From contig JAIIAN010000001.1 of the NCBI GenBank assembly GCA_022717655.1, positions 1-45,374 of the forward strand: a stretch of 45,374 nucleotides of DNA. Direction: 5' to 3'. Shown here one piece after another: positions 17,292 to 26,386 of this stretch. The translations under genes and the position numbers were made by a program. How positions within the stretch are numbered: the stretch's first letter is position 1; each line of letters opens with the position of its first letter. The stretch is from Bacillota bacterium. GTDB taxonomy: Bacteria > Bacillota > Clostridia > Lachnospirales > Lachnospiraceae. The notes under the pieces are model-generated. The model made no database searches, was not told the DNA's origin, and was given only the letters and a program-made list of their open reading frames with translations.

Positions 17292-17873
17292 TCAGGTATA
17301 AATCCCATGTAAAAACTGATGCACAATCTCATACGTTGTCTCATTCGAAATGTGAAACGTCTCGCCTTCTTTCAGACTGTAATTTACAGTCAGAATGTGG
17401 TGATTTAATACACCGGTAAATCCAACCGCAAATAATTCCTGACGTCCTCTCATATTTCCAAGCTGTCCTGCCGCATCTTCAAAAATTTTAACCATCATTC
17501 TATAATGCCGCTCAATCAAGGGTGCAACCACCTGATAAGCTTCATTTTCTCTTCCCAGATAAAAAAGAGACAGCATGAATAAATAGAATTTCTGATGCTT
17601 GCTACAATAATCAAAAAATGTGCGCGCAACACGATAAAGCACGTCTTTTAAATCTCCGCTTTTATTAATTGCGTCCAGGATTTCATCCTCTAACTGCTGA
17701 TATCCACTCTGTAGCAGATTTTCAAGCAGTCCCCGTTTGCTTCCAAAATAGTAATACAACGTTGGTTTGGTAATCCCTGCAGTGTTTACAATTTCCTGTA
17801 CTCCAACTGCGTCATATCCTCTTGCATAAAAGAGGTCCAACGCTGACTTTTTTATCAATTCTTTATTATCCAT
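17292..17873 (-). CDS. TetR-family transcriptional regulator
   Basis: Repressor of 193 aa from the ATG at 17873, which has a GGAGGG site; an in-frame codon farther up precedes the promoter -10 and is not used. The N-terminal helix-turn-helix is clear: SALDLFYARGYDAVGVQEI and then GITKPTLYYYFGSKRGLLENL. The ligand domain is not assignable. The promoter contains an inverted repeat that overlaps the -10 box, so the gene is probably autorepressed. No divergent or downstream transporter is present, so its other target is unknown. Confidence 0.85.
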   Translation of the reverse strand: MDNKELIKKSALDLFYARGYDAVGVQEIVNTAGITKPTLYYYFGSKRGLLENLLQSGYQQLEDEILDAINKSGDLKDVLYRVARTFFDYCSKHQKFYLFMLSLFYLGRENEAYQVVAPLIERHYRMMVKIFEDAAGQLGNMRGRQELFAVGFTGVLNHHILTVNYSLKEGETFHISNETTYEIVHQFLHGIYT

Positions 17874-17913
17874 AAACTGCCCTCCGGCTGTCTGCATGTC
17901 TTTGTTGTACTCT

Positions 17914-17942
17914 ATTATACCAATCGGTATATTAAAAAGCAA
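17914..17942 (-). promoter_or_regulatory. TetR gene promoter with overlapping operator
   Basis: TTGCTT (17937-17942) and TATAAT (17914-17919) are separated by 17 bases on the minus strand, with an extended TGG before the -10. The inverted repeat TATACC-N4-GGTATA at 17916-17931 covers the -10 and spacer, a typical place for a TetR operator. Confidence 0.7.
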
Positions 17943-17975
17943 TGCTTATTTTTCTCTGTTTTTTCTAATTTTCCT

Positions 17976-18743
17976 TTATTTTATGCTAAATAATTCCTGT
18001 GCATTTTTTTTCGTTGTCTCAACAACCTCTTCATAAGAAACTTTTTTGATTCTCGCAATTTCCTCTGCTACATAATTTAAGTACAACGAACAGTTGCGTT
18101 TTCCACGATACGGTTCTGGCGTCAGATAAGGGGAATCTGTCTCAAGCAGTAAATAGTCAAGCGGTGCGTACTCTACCACTTCTTTTAATTTCTTTGCATT
18201 TTTAAATGTGACAACACCGCCGATTCCAAGATAGTATCCCATATTCATGTATTCTTTCGCATGCTCCAAAGAATAAGAATAACAGTGAATCACTCCTCTT
18301 AAATAATCCGCCCGCTCTGCCTTCATCAAATCCATGGTATCTTTTGCTGCATTTCTACTGTGCACAATAATTGGCAGACTCATCTCTTTTGCCAAATCCA
18401 TCTGACGCACAAACCATTTTTTCTGAATCTCATGGCTTTCTTTTTCCCAGTAATAATCCAGGCCGATTTCACCGACAGCAACTGTCTTTTCTTTTTCACA
18501 AAGCTTACGCATCCACGCAATTTTTTCTTCATCCAAATCACCGACTTCATCTGGATGAACACCGATTGCGCCATAGACAAATGGATAGCGTTCCATCAAA
18601 GTTACCGTTTCTCTTACCCCTCTAAGACTCGCCCCTACATTAATAATGGTATCGATTCCATGTTCATGCATCGTCCAAATCAGACTGTCCCTGTCCTTAT
18701 CAAACGCCTCGTCGTCATAGTGTGCATGTGTTTCAAATATCAT
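17976..18743 (-). CDS. TatD-family metal-dependent hydrolase
   Basis: TIM-barrel DNase-type hydrolase of 255 aa. Metal ligands are visible: ETHAHYDD (His 6, His 8), VGEIGLDYYW, VHSRNAAKDT, the HCYSYS segment and LLETDSPYLTP with the final Asp. ATG 18743 with AAGGAG is preferred over the earlier in-frame start. It follows metG in the same direction, a standard metG-tatD pair in Firmicutes, though a terminator-like hairpin lies between them. Confidence 0.92.
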   Translation of the reverse strand: MIFETHAHYDDEAFDKDRDSLIWTMHEHGIDTIINVGASLRGVRETVTLMERYPFVYGAIGVHPDEVGDLDEEKIAWMRKLCEKEKTVAVGEIGLDYYWEKESHEIQKKWFVRQMDLAKEMSLPIIVHSRNAAKDTMDLMKAERADYLRGVIHCYSYSLEHAKEYMNMGYYLGIGGVVTFKNAKKLKEVVEYAPLDYLLLETDSPYLTPEPYRGKRNCSLYLNYVAEEIARIKKVSYEEVVETTKKNAQELFSIK

Positions 18744-18764
18744 GTGTTTCTCCTTTTTGGGAAA

Positions 18765-18805
18765 AGACCCCCATAGTCCGATTTTCATCTTATCTATGGA
18801 GGTCT
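18765..18805 (-). terminator. Terminator-like hairpin between metG and tatD
   Basis: On the minus strand AGACCTCCATAG pairs with CTATGGGGGTCT, with one U-G pair, followed by TTTT. It may be a partial terminator that lowers tatD expression. Confidence 0.5.
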
Positions 18806-18845
18806 GTTGTAGTTTACCTTTTAGAAAGTTTTCTCTTTCTGTCTT

Positions 18846-20816
18846 TTAGCAGATTTCTGCGCCTGCCGGCATCTCTTTATCTGGTGTCATTAATGCCAAT
18901 GTGCCATTTTCATCTTCTGCACATAACAGCATGCCTTCAGAAAGCACACCTGCAAGTTTTGCCGGTTTTAAGTTTACCAGCACCATTACTTTCTTTCCAA
19001 CCATATCTTCCGGTTTGTAATTGGATTTGATTCCAGATACAATCTGTTTTACCTGATTTCCGATTTTTACCTGAGAGCAAAGCAGTTTCTTTGATTTCTT
19101 CACTTCTTCGCAGGCAATAATTTCGCCTACCTGGAACTGCATTTTCATGAAATCATCAAAGGTAATTTCTGGTTTTGCTTCGATTTCAATCACCGGTGCT
19201 TCTTCTTTCTTTTCTTCTGTTTTTCCAGCTTTTTCAGCTTCTTCTTTCTTCATTGCCTCTACTTTTTCCATTACTTCTTTAATGTCAAGACGAGCAAAGA
19301 GAATTTCCGGTTTTTCTGTCACTTTGTTTCCTGCCGGATATAAGCCAAAGGTATCGAGTTCTTCATAAGTTCTCTTTGGTGCATTTAACTGAGCTAAAAT
19401 CTTTTCTGTTGTTTCCGGCATAAAGGATTCGAGTAAAGAAGCTCCGATGCAGATACCTTCTACCAGATTGTAGAGTACTTCTGCAAGACGGTCTTTTTTC
19501 TCTTCTTCTTTTGCAAGTGCCCATGGCATTGTCTCATCAATGTATTTATTACAACGTTTAAACAGAGTAAAGATTTCTGTGATTGCATCTGCAACTCGCA
19601 GTTCTTCCATCTTGTCTGCAACTTTTTTCTTTGTTCCAAGTACAACTGCTTTTAATTCTTCGTCAACCGTTTCTGTCACACCTGTACTTCTTACTTCTCC
19701 GCCAAAATATTTATTGGACATGGAAATGGTACGATTTACAAGGTTTCCAAGGGTATTTGCCAGTTCGGAATTTAAACGTTCTACCATTAATTCCCATGTA
19801 ATCACACCATCATTTTCAAATGGCATTTCATGCAGTACAAAGTAACGAACTGCATCTACTCCAAAGAAATCAACTAACTGGTCTGCATAAATGACATTTC
19901 CTTTGGATTTACTCATTTTTCCATCGCCCTGAAGCAGCCACGGATGTCCAAATACCTGTTTTGGAAGTGGTAAATCAAGTGCCATTAAGAAAATCGGCCA
20001 GTAAATCGTATGGAAACGGATGATATCTTTTCCAATCAGATGTAAATCTGCCGGCCAGTCTTTCTTAAACTGCTCTGTGCTGTTTCCATCGCAGTCATAA
20101 CCGATTCCTGTAATATAGTTTGTCAGAGCGTCTAACCATACATAAACAACGTGTTTCGGGTCAAAGTCAACCGGAATCCCCCATTTGAAAGAAGTTCTGG
20201 AAACACAAAGATCCTGAAGTCCCGGAAGCAGGAAGTTGTTCATCATTTCATTTTTTCTGGAAACCGGCTGAATAAATTCCGGATGCTCGTTAATGTATTC
20301 AATCAGTCTCGGTGCATATTTACTCATTTTAAAGAAATAAGCTTCTTCTTTTGCCGGTGTAACCGGACGTCCACAGTCCGGACATTTTCCATCGACTAAT
20401 TGAGATTCGGTAAAGAAAGATTCACAAGGAGTACAGTACATTCCTTCATAGTATCCTTTGTAGATATCTCCCTGGTCGTACAGTTTTTTGAAGATTTTCT
20501 GAACCTGTTTTTCATGGTCCGCATCTGTTGTACGGATAAATTTATCATAAGAAGTATTCATTAAATCCCAGATAGATTTAATTTCGCCAGATACTTTATC
20601 AACAAATTCTTTACAGGTTACGCCTGCTTCTTCTGCCTTTAACTCAATTTTCTGTCCATGTTCATCTGTACCGGTCTGGAAGAATACATCGTATCCCTGC
20701 TGTCTTTTAAATCTTGCAATACTGTCTGCAAGTACTGCTTCATAAGTATTTCCAATATGCGGTTTGCCGGAAGTATAGGCAATCGCTGTGGTAATATAAT
20801 ATTTTTTCTTATCCAT
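18846..20816 (-). CDS. metG: Methionyl-tRNA synthetase
   Basis: Charges tRNA-Met. The length is 656 aa from the ATG that follows AAAGGAGAG. The class I motifs are present: the HIGH-type KPHIGNTYE near residue 20 and KMSKSKGN near 300. A zinc knuckle (CTPCES...CPDC) lies between about residues 127 and 147. The C-terminus (about 550-656) is a Trbp111-like tRNA-binding domain with FQVGEIIACEEVKKS. A T-box leader controls it. Confidence 0.97.
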   Translation of the reverse strand: MDKKKYYITTAIAYTSGKPHIGNTYEAVLADSIARFKRQQGYDVFFQTGTDEHGQKIELKAEEAGVTCKEFVDKVSGEIKSIWDLMNTSYDKFIRTTDADHEKQVQKIFKKLYDQGDIYKGYYEGMYCTPCESFFTESQLVDGKCPDCGRPVTPAKEEAYFFKMSKYAPRLIEYINEHPEFIQPVSRKNEMMNNFLLPGLQDLCVSRTSFKWGIPVDFDPKHVVYVWLDALTNYITGIGYDCDGNSTEQFKKDWPADLHLIGKDIIRFHTIYWPIFLMALDLPLPKQVFGHPWLLQGDGKMSKSKGNVIYADQLVDFFGVDAVRYFVLHEMPFENDGVITWELMVERLNSELANTLGNLVNRTISMSNKYFGGEVRSTGVTETVDEELKAVVLGTKKKVADKMEELRVADAITEIFTLFKRCNKYIDETMPWALAKEEEKKDRLAEVLYNLVEGICIGASLLESFMPETTEKILAQLNAPKRTYEELDTFGLYPAGNKVTEKPEILFARLDIKEVMEKVEAMKKEEAEKAGKTEEKKEEAPVIEIEAKPEITFDDFMKMQFQVGEIIACEEVKKSKKLLCSQVKIGNQVKQIVSGIKSNYKPEDMVGKKVMVLVNLKPAKLAGVLSEGMLLCAEDENGTLALMTPDKEMPAGAEIC

Positions 20817-20887
20817 GATTTTTTTCTCTCCTTTACTTTTTTGTTTAACGAGTTTCTTTTGATTCTTATGACGAAGTTTCCTATAAA

Positions 20888-21190
20888 TCAAAAAAGCTCA
20901 TCTTCTTCATTCTGATTCCTTTCAGAACGAAAGAAGACGAGCTGTATACCCGTGTTACCACTTCTTTTTATCTCAGCCTCACAGCCAAGACCTTAATGGG
21001 TGCTTTCACACCGCCTCCGCTATAACAGGCGGAACCTGTTGCAGCCTTACCTGATTTTACTAAATTACAGGTTCGGTGCACCTCTCAGGAGCCATCTTCC
21101 CCAAAGTTTTCTTCATTCCTCTCAGCCACTGGAATTTCTCTGTAAAAGAAAAGCAATGCGTACTCTCTCCGTCATTGTGTTTGTCATCTT
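20888..21190 (-). promoter_or_regulatory. T-box leader of metG (tRNA-Met)
   Basis: The T-box core GTGGTAACACGGG lies at 20949-20961 on the minus strand. The terminator stem at 20888-20943 (AGCTCGTCTTCTTTC with GAAGAAGATGAGCT) ends in six T. A Stem I with AGTA on its 5' side is visible near 21155. The likely specifier is ATG (Met) at 21093-21095, in GAAGATGGC. Uncharged tRNA-Met should favour antitermination. This explains the 420-base gap without a gene. Confidence 0.93.
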
Positions 21191-21195
21191 TTTAG

Positions 21196-21224
21196 AGACT
21201 AACACATTTTTCTGATTTTGTAAA
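21196..21224 (-). promoter_or_regulatory. Putative promoter of the metG T-box transcript
   Basis: Minus-strand TTTACA (21219-21224) and TAGTCT (21196-21201) with a 17-base spacer, just after the HPr-like gene. Confidence 0.45.
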
Positions 21225-21237
21225 GGTAGCAGATGCA

Positions 21238-21465
21238 TTATCCAACCGCATATTTCTGCACAACAGTATCAAATTTTTCATTCTGTGCTTCATAGATGAC
21301 ACAAAGTTCTTCCTGCCAGTTCACACTCAACATTCCGAGAATCGATTTTGCATCAATTGTAATTCTTCCGCTTACCACGTCGATATCAAACGGGCAATTA
21401 CAGGCTGCTCCTACAAATTCTTTAATTTCTTCTACTGTTTTAAAGGATATGATTTGCTCTTTCAT
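21238..21465 (-). CDS. HPr-like protein lacking the phosphocarrier His
   Basis: Protein of 75 aa with an HPr-type fold by its IDAKSILGMLSV segment, which holds the regulatory-type Ser 41. The usual G-x-H-A-R-P active-site loop near residue 15 is missing; the N-terminus reads KTVEEIKEFVGAAC instead. It cannot act as a normal PTS phosphocarrier. A GGAGG site precedes the ATG. It may be a regulatory relative comparable to Crh in idea, but nothing shows a partner. It lies between the GH42 gene and the metG leader. Confidence 0.7.
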   Translation of the reverse strand: MKEQIISFKTVEEIKEFVGAACNCPFDIDVVSGRITIDAKSILGMLSVNWQEELCVIYEAQNEKFDTVVQKYAVG

Positions 21466-21564
21466 GGTATACTCCTCCGCTTTTCTTATGCTCGTTAATT
21501 TTTTGTCGATTGTTGTTATTAGGATGATATACCAAAATTAAGAAAAATGCAATGTGTAATTTTT

Positions 21565-23628
21565 TTAGATTTCGTAGATTCGATACACTTTTGTCTCATA
21601 CTCTTTCAATGTCACACTGCCCTGTACTTCATCTTTTGTATCCATATCCATAACCGGCTGTTCTAAAACAATGTGCTGAGGTTCATCACTATAATTTAAG
21701 ATAAACAGATATTTTCTGCCTTCTTTTTCTCTCACTGCAAGTTCACAGCACTCCGGAATCTCTGCCAAATCAGCATAAGGTTCAAGCACACCTGTATAAG
21801 AAAGCAGTTCTTTCACATTCTCTCTTGTAAATGTTCCACCAAAGTGGAGAACCTTTCCTTTTCCACAAGGGGTTTCAACTAATGCCGGACGGCCTTCATA
21901 ATAATTATTTTCATATTTTGCAAGTATTTTTGCTTCCAGACTTGTTGTTGCAAGAATGTCGTTAAACAGACCGGTATCAATTTCTTTTTCATTCCATTTC
22001 ATTGTTACGGTGTCATCTGCAGGTCCTACAAAGGTAAATTCTTTGACATCGGAAGCACTGACATTAGAAAGCAGACCTGGCATTGGAGTCATTACGCATT
22101 TTCCATTGATTTCTTTTTGACCGGTACGACTTCCAATAATCAGGCATCCTCCTGCCTCTACATAAACTTTTAAAAGTTCTGCCCGTTTTTCAGTCAAAAT
22201 CAGGGCATGTGGATAAATCAGAACCGGATATTTTAATAATTCTTCCGCCTCTGTACTGTCTAACAGATAAACAACATCCATCGGTGTATGATTTATCTGA
22301 GACGCCACAAAAATTTCTTTCTCACTCTTCTTTGCAAGACGGCTGTGCCATACATCTACCTGAGAATCCCAGATATTATCATAATCACGAACCATTGCAA
22401 ACGCAGATTGATAGTCTGCACCTGCTATTTCAGAAATTGCTTTTGTACGATTCCAGATTCGATGTACTTCTGCGAGTTTGCGGTTATCACGATTATCGTA
22501 ATCCAAAATGCCATGCCAGTAGATTTCTGTTCCCATCGTTGCCGTTCTCCAGCGGAAGAAGCTCACGTAATCTGCTCCATGTGCAATACTCTGCATTGCC
22601 CAAAGCATCATCTGTCCTGGTTTTGGTGCTGGTGCTTCCATGCGGGTGTTCCATCCATTTGCTCCGGACTGCTGTTCCATAATTCCAAAATGCGGGCAGA
22701 TAGAGCGCACTTCGGTAAGATTTCTGCTCCATTTTCTATCATTCAAATCATCCGAATGTTTCGGGTCTTCAATCAGGCAGTACGCAAAATTTGGATACGA
22801 ATCATAAGTATACACATCCAGACATTCATCTTCCATTTTGTGATTATCCAGATTTCCAAACATACCATTTGTGGTAATAAAATCTTCCGGCTTTTTGTAT
22901 TTACGGATAATATCACTCTGCATTTTGCAGAAACGAATTGCACTTTCTGATACAAAACGGGTATAATCCAGCACCTGATGTGGATTAGTAGAATCATGAA
23001 TCGTTGTTCTTGGAACATAAATCTGTTCCCAGTCTGTATAAGTCTGATTCCAGAATACCGTTCCCCATGCTTCATTTAAGGCATCTAAAGTCTGATATTT
23101 TTCTTTTACAAACTCACGAAATGCAAGCGTATCACTCTCGGAATAAAATTCATTTACCTCGCAGTTGATTTCATTATCAATCTGCCATCCCACAATTGCC
23201 GGATGCTTTGCATAATGAGAAGCAATCTTTTCTACAATTCTCTTACACAGTTCCTGATACTTTGGAGAATTGTAATTATAATGACGGCGCATGCCATGAT
23301 AAAATGGAGTTCCATCCAAACGGCAGTTTAATACTTCCGGATATTTCTCTGTCAGCCATGCCGGTGGAGTAGCCGTTGGTGTGCCAAAGATTACTTTCAT
23401 ATTAGCTTCTTTTGCCACTTCTAAAAATTCATCAAAGAACCCATAAGTAAAAACACCCTCTTCCGGCTCTACCTTACTCCATGCAAACTCTGCAATACGG
23501 ATGGTAAAAATCCCATTTTCTTTCATCCGTCTTAAATCATCTCTCCAGAGTTTTTTATCCCAGTGTTCTGGATAATAGCAAGTTCCAAGTGATAATTCGT
23601 CCCATTTAAAGTTTTGTTGTTTGCGCAT
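21565..23628 (-). CDS. GH42 beta-galactosidase
   Basis: Cytoplasmic beta-galactosidase of 687 aa. The acid/base Glu 153 lies in GWQIDNEINCEVN and the nucleophile Glu 318 in HFGIMEQQSG. Early WFRDDLRRMKENG-like and IAEFAWSKVEPEEGVF segments are typical of the family. No signal peptide is seen, so it acts on imported oligosaccharides. ATG 23628 has an AGGAGG site and lies inside the 3' end of the histidine kinase gene (overlap of 23 bases), which ties it to the two-component genes. The likely substrate is a galacto-oligosaccharide or galactan fragment; this is inferred. Confidence 0.92.
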   Translation of the reverse strand: MRKQQNFKWDELSLGTCYYPEHWDKKLWRDDLRRMKENGIFTIRIAEFAWSKVEPEEGVFTYGFFDEFLEVAKEANMKVIFGTPTATPPAWLTEKYPEVLNCRLDGTPFYHGMRRHYNYNSPKYQELCKRIVEKIASHYAKHPAIVGWQIDNEINCEVNEFYSESDTLAFREFVKEKYQTLDALNEAWGTVFWNQTYTDWEQIYVPRTTIHDSTNPHQVLDYTRFVSESAIRFCKMQSDIIRKYKKPEDFITTNGMFGNLDNHKMEDECLDVYTYDSYPNFAYCLIEDPKHSDDLNDRKWSRNLTEVRSICPHFGIMEQQSGANGWNTRMEAPAPKPGQMMLWAMQSIAHGADYVSFFRWRTATMGTEIYWHGILDYDNRDNRKLAEVHRIWNRTKAISEIAGADYQSAFAMVRDYDNIWDSQVDVWHSRLAKKSEKEIFVASQINHTPMDVVYLLDSTEAEELLKYPVLIYPHALILTEKRAELLKVYVEAGGCLIIGSRTGQKEINGKCVMTPMPGLLSNVSASDVKEFTFVGPADDTVTMKWNEKEIDTGLFNDILATTSLEAKILAKYENNYYEGRPALVETPCGKGKVLHFGGTFTRENVKELLSYTGVLEPYADLAEIPECCELAVREKEGRKYLFILNYSDEPQHIVLEQPVMDMDTKDEVQGSVTLKEYETKVYRIYEI

Positions 23629-25387
23629 GTTGCTTTTCCTCCTGTACCCCATTCTTTTTCATGGGTAGTGTAAAACTGATTTTTGTTCCCTTATCTTTTT
23701 TTCCTTCTATCACAAGTCTGCTTTCTTCTCCATAAGAAAGTATCAGCCTCCGATATACATTTTTTAATCCAATATTTTTCTTTGTGTCATTCAATTCACA
23801 CTGCTCATACAAGGTGTGAATTTCTTCCTCTGTCATACCAACCCCATCATCTTCCACACAAAACCAAAGCACATCTGTTCTTTGATGGATTCTAAGCCAG
23901 AGCGTACCACTTTCCACCTTTGGCTCTAAGCCATGAATAATTGCATTTTCAATTAATGGCTGTAAAATAAAATTTGGAACTTCAATTGGATAAGCTTTTT
24001 CGTCAATATCATAAACAACTTCTATCTTATCTCCAAAACGTGTCTTTTGAATAAATAGATAGTCTTTTACTGTTTTTATCTCTTCTTCAAGCGGAATAAA
24101 GCGGTCTTTTTTTATCGTTGCCCGAAGCAAATCACCAAGCGCAATGCTTAAATCTGAAATCTCATCATTCCCCTGTGCAATTGCTGCCCAGCTAATCGTA
24201 TCCAGAGTATTATATAGAAAATGTGGATTAATCTGCATACATAAGAAATCTATTTCCGCCTGCTTCTGCATAATTTCCATCTTATACACTTTTTCAATCA
24301 AAGTTTCGATATTCTCCGCCATCCGATTATATTCACTGCCAATCTGCCCAATTTCATCCTGTGTAGTAACTTCTACTCTGTGAGAAAGATTTCCTTTTCC
24401 AAAAAGCTTCATACTTTCCAACAAATCCTGTGTCGGCTTTGTAATATGCTTTGTCAAAATACTAATTGCCACAAAACTCAAGAATAAAATTCCTAAAAGA
24501 AACAAAAGAGTAACTAACATAACATAATTGGTATTTCGATAAAACTCTTTTACAGAAACAGTTTCTACCAGCGTCCAGCCATTCGACATTTCATTTCCAA
24601 CATAGTAAAATACATTCGTATTATTTAAGATATCATATCTCGAATCATTCGTACTTCTAAGTCGTTCAATCTCTCCTGGAAACTCATTTCCAAGATATTT
24701 TTCATGATTTGTGACGACTATCTTTTTATTCTTATCTACTACATAAGATGCTCCCGAATATTCTGTTGAATTGTCTTTCACAATATCTGCAAAATATTCT
24801 CTCTCGTAGACCAGGTTGATATATCCAATTGGCTTCATCGTATTCAGATTCAAAATTGCCTTTGCCACACAGATATCATCATCTGGTCCTACCAGCCCCC
24901 ATAAGGTTGTTCCATTTGCCTTATAAATTTCTTCCTCTGAAAAACCAAAATCGATTCCTCGTGGAGTTACTTTATTTACTGAAAAAACAGTTCCCTCAAG
25001 AGAAACCACACTCATAGAAACAATATCAAAACTTGATAATGCATGTGGCTCTAATTCCCTCTCAATAATATGACTCACATTTCTTATCTCATAGGAATCC
25101 AATTTTGACTCATTCACAACTTGAAGTTCTTTTTGTATCACTGAATTTGATAAAATCTGAATATTAATATCTTCAATATCTGTAATCTGTCGTTCCAGAT
25201 TATTGGTTGTCTGTTTTGTCACATCACTCAAATATACCCTGGAAATCTTACCATACCCATACCGGTAAACGGATGCTGAAAAAATAGAAATCACAAGCCC
25301 CGACGTTATAATTAAAAACACAAATACTAATATCATTTTCTTTCTGAGACTGGTTGGCTTCTTCAAATATTTCTTCAGCTTTTCCAT
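23606..25387 (-). CDS. YesM-type sensor histidine kinase
   Basis: Membrane sensor of 593 aa. A transmembrane segment at about 18-40 precedes a dCache-like extracellular domain (40-285), followed by a second segment at about 287-310, a HAMP domain (307-360) and a His_kinase module. The phosphorylated His 389 is in MQINPHFLYNTLD; ILQPLIENAIIHGLEP and VEDDGVGM form the ATP-binding site. It is paired with the response regulator directly upstream and overlaps the GH42 gene. It probably senses the sugar delivered by the ABC system. Confidence 0.93.
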   Translation of the reverse strand: MEKLKKYLKKPTSLRKKMILVFVFLIITSGLVISIFSASVYRYGYGKISRVYLSDVTKQTTNNLERQITDIEDINIQILSNSVIQKELQVVNESKLDSYEIRNVSHIIERELEPHALSSFDIVSMSVVSLEGTVFSVNKVTPRGIDFGFSEEEIYKANGTTLWGLVGPDDDICVAKAILNLNTMKPIGYINLVYEREYFADIVKDNSTEYSGASYVVDKNKKIVVTNHEKYLGNEFPGEIERLRSTNDSRYDILNNTNVFYYVGNEMSNGWTLVETVSVKEFYRNTNYVMLVTLLFLLGILFLSFVAISILTKHITKPTQDLLESMKLFGKGNLSHRVEVTTQDEIGQIGSEYNRMAENIETLIEKVYKMEIMQKQAEIDFLCMQINPHFLYNTLDTISWAAIAQGNDEISDLSIALGDLLRATIKKDRFIPLEEEIKTVKDYLFIQKTRFGDKIEVVYDIDEKAYPIEVPNFILQPLIENAIIHGLEPKVESGTLWLRIHQRTDVLWFCVEDDGVGMTEEEIHTLYEQCELNDTKKNIGLKNVYRRLILSYGEESRLVIEGKKDKGTKISFTLPMKKNGVQEEKQHAQTTKL

Positions 25388-25418
25388 TTACTCACACTCC
25401 TGTTCCCTATTCTATTTT

Positions 25419-26255
25419 CTATTTTGTATTTTCTTTTATCATTTCAAGAATTGTTTTTATCCGATAAGTTTTATGTTCCTCACTATTCTTTCTAAATTCT
25501 CCTGGACTACATCCAAATACCTTTTTAAATACCTGACTGAAATATCTCGAATCCCGAAAACCTGCTTTCTCACAAACCAATCCAATCTTCACATTATCTT
25601 CCTGCAAAAGCCAGACCGCTTCTGTCAGTCTCATGCTGTTTAAAATTTCGCTAAATGAATATCCTGTTTCTTTTTTTATCATCCTTGAGAGATACGCTAC
25701 TGAAAAATGATATTTTTCTGCGATTGAGTTTAAACTGATATCCTGTGTAAAACTAGATGACATATCTTGAAGAATGTTCATGGTCTGCTCATTTACATTT
25801 CCAAAGTGATGGTAAATCTGGTCCCCAAGATTCACAGAATCTGCCTGTGTCTCATATTCTCTGACCACTTTTTCCTGATATCTTCGCTGTTTTAATCGAG
25901 TCATAACACTAGAAACTGTATTCATAATGTCTTTTGGATGAATCGGCTTAAGCATATAATCAAATACTTCATTACGAATTGCCTGCTGCGCAAATGTAAA
26001 ATCTGAAAATCCAGTTAAAAGAATTACCGCCATATCTAAATTGTATTCTTTTACATATTCTGAAAGCTGGAGTCCCGTCATTCCTGGCATTTTAATATCA
26101 CTTATCACAATATCCACATTATCTTTTTGTAAAATTTCTTTTGCAACAATTCCATTTTCAGCTTCATAGACTTCTTCTATGCCGATTTTTTTCCAAGGCA
26201 GTGAAAGCAGTCCTTTTCGGATTGTAACTTCATCATCTGCAATCAGTAAATTCAT
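25419..26255 (-). CDS. YesN-type response regulator with AraC output
   Basis: 278 aa. The receiver domain has phospho-acceptor Asp 53 in ISDIKMPGMTG and acidic residues DD at 7-8. The C-terminal AraC HTH (about 165-270) includes AYLSRMIKKETGYSF and DSRYFSQVFKKVFGCSPGEFR. It precedes the kinase gene by 31 bases. It probably activates the sugar transport genes upstream in response to the kinase. Confidence 0.93.
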   Translation of the reverse strand: MNLLIADDEVTIRKGLLSLPWKKIGIEEVYEAENGIVAKEILQKDNVDIVISDIKMPGMTGLQLSEYVKEYNLDMAVILLTGFSDFTFAQQAIRNEVFDYMLKPIHPKDIMNTVSSVMTRLKQRRYQEKVVREYETQADSVNLGDQIYHHFGNVNEQTMNILQDMSSSFTQDISLNSIAEKYHFSVAYLSRMIKKETGYSFSEILNSMRLTEAVWLLQEDNVKIGLVCEKAGFRDSRYFSQVFKKVFGCSPGEFRKNSEEHKTYRIKTILEMIKENTK

Positions 26256-26386
26256 CTTAAACTTCTCTCTCCTTTATCTCCTGTGCAACAGCAAAGTTTC
26301 CGTTGTCCGGTGGACCTTATAGTCTACCTGGCTATCTAATATAGCGTAAATTAACCAGCTGATATATTGACGCTGTACCAGTTCCA

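Noticed and set aside
21000..21215. Plus-strand open frame over the metG leader
   Set aside because: The region is a T-box RNA on the minus strand.
26256..26386. Terminator or regulatory element between the permease and response-regulator genes
   Set aside because: Only weak, interrupted pairing is seen in these 131 bases and no T-run; nothing supportable.
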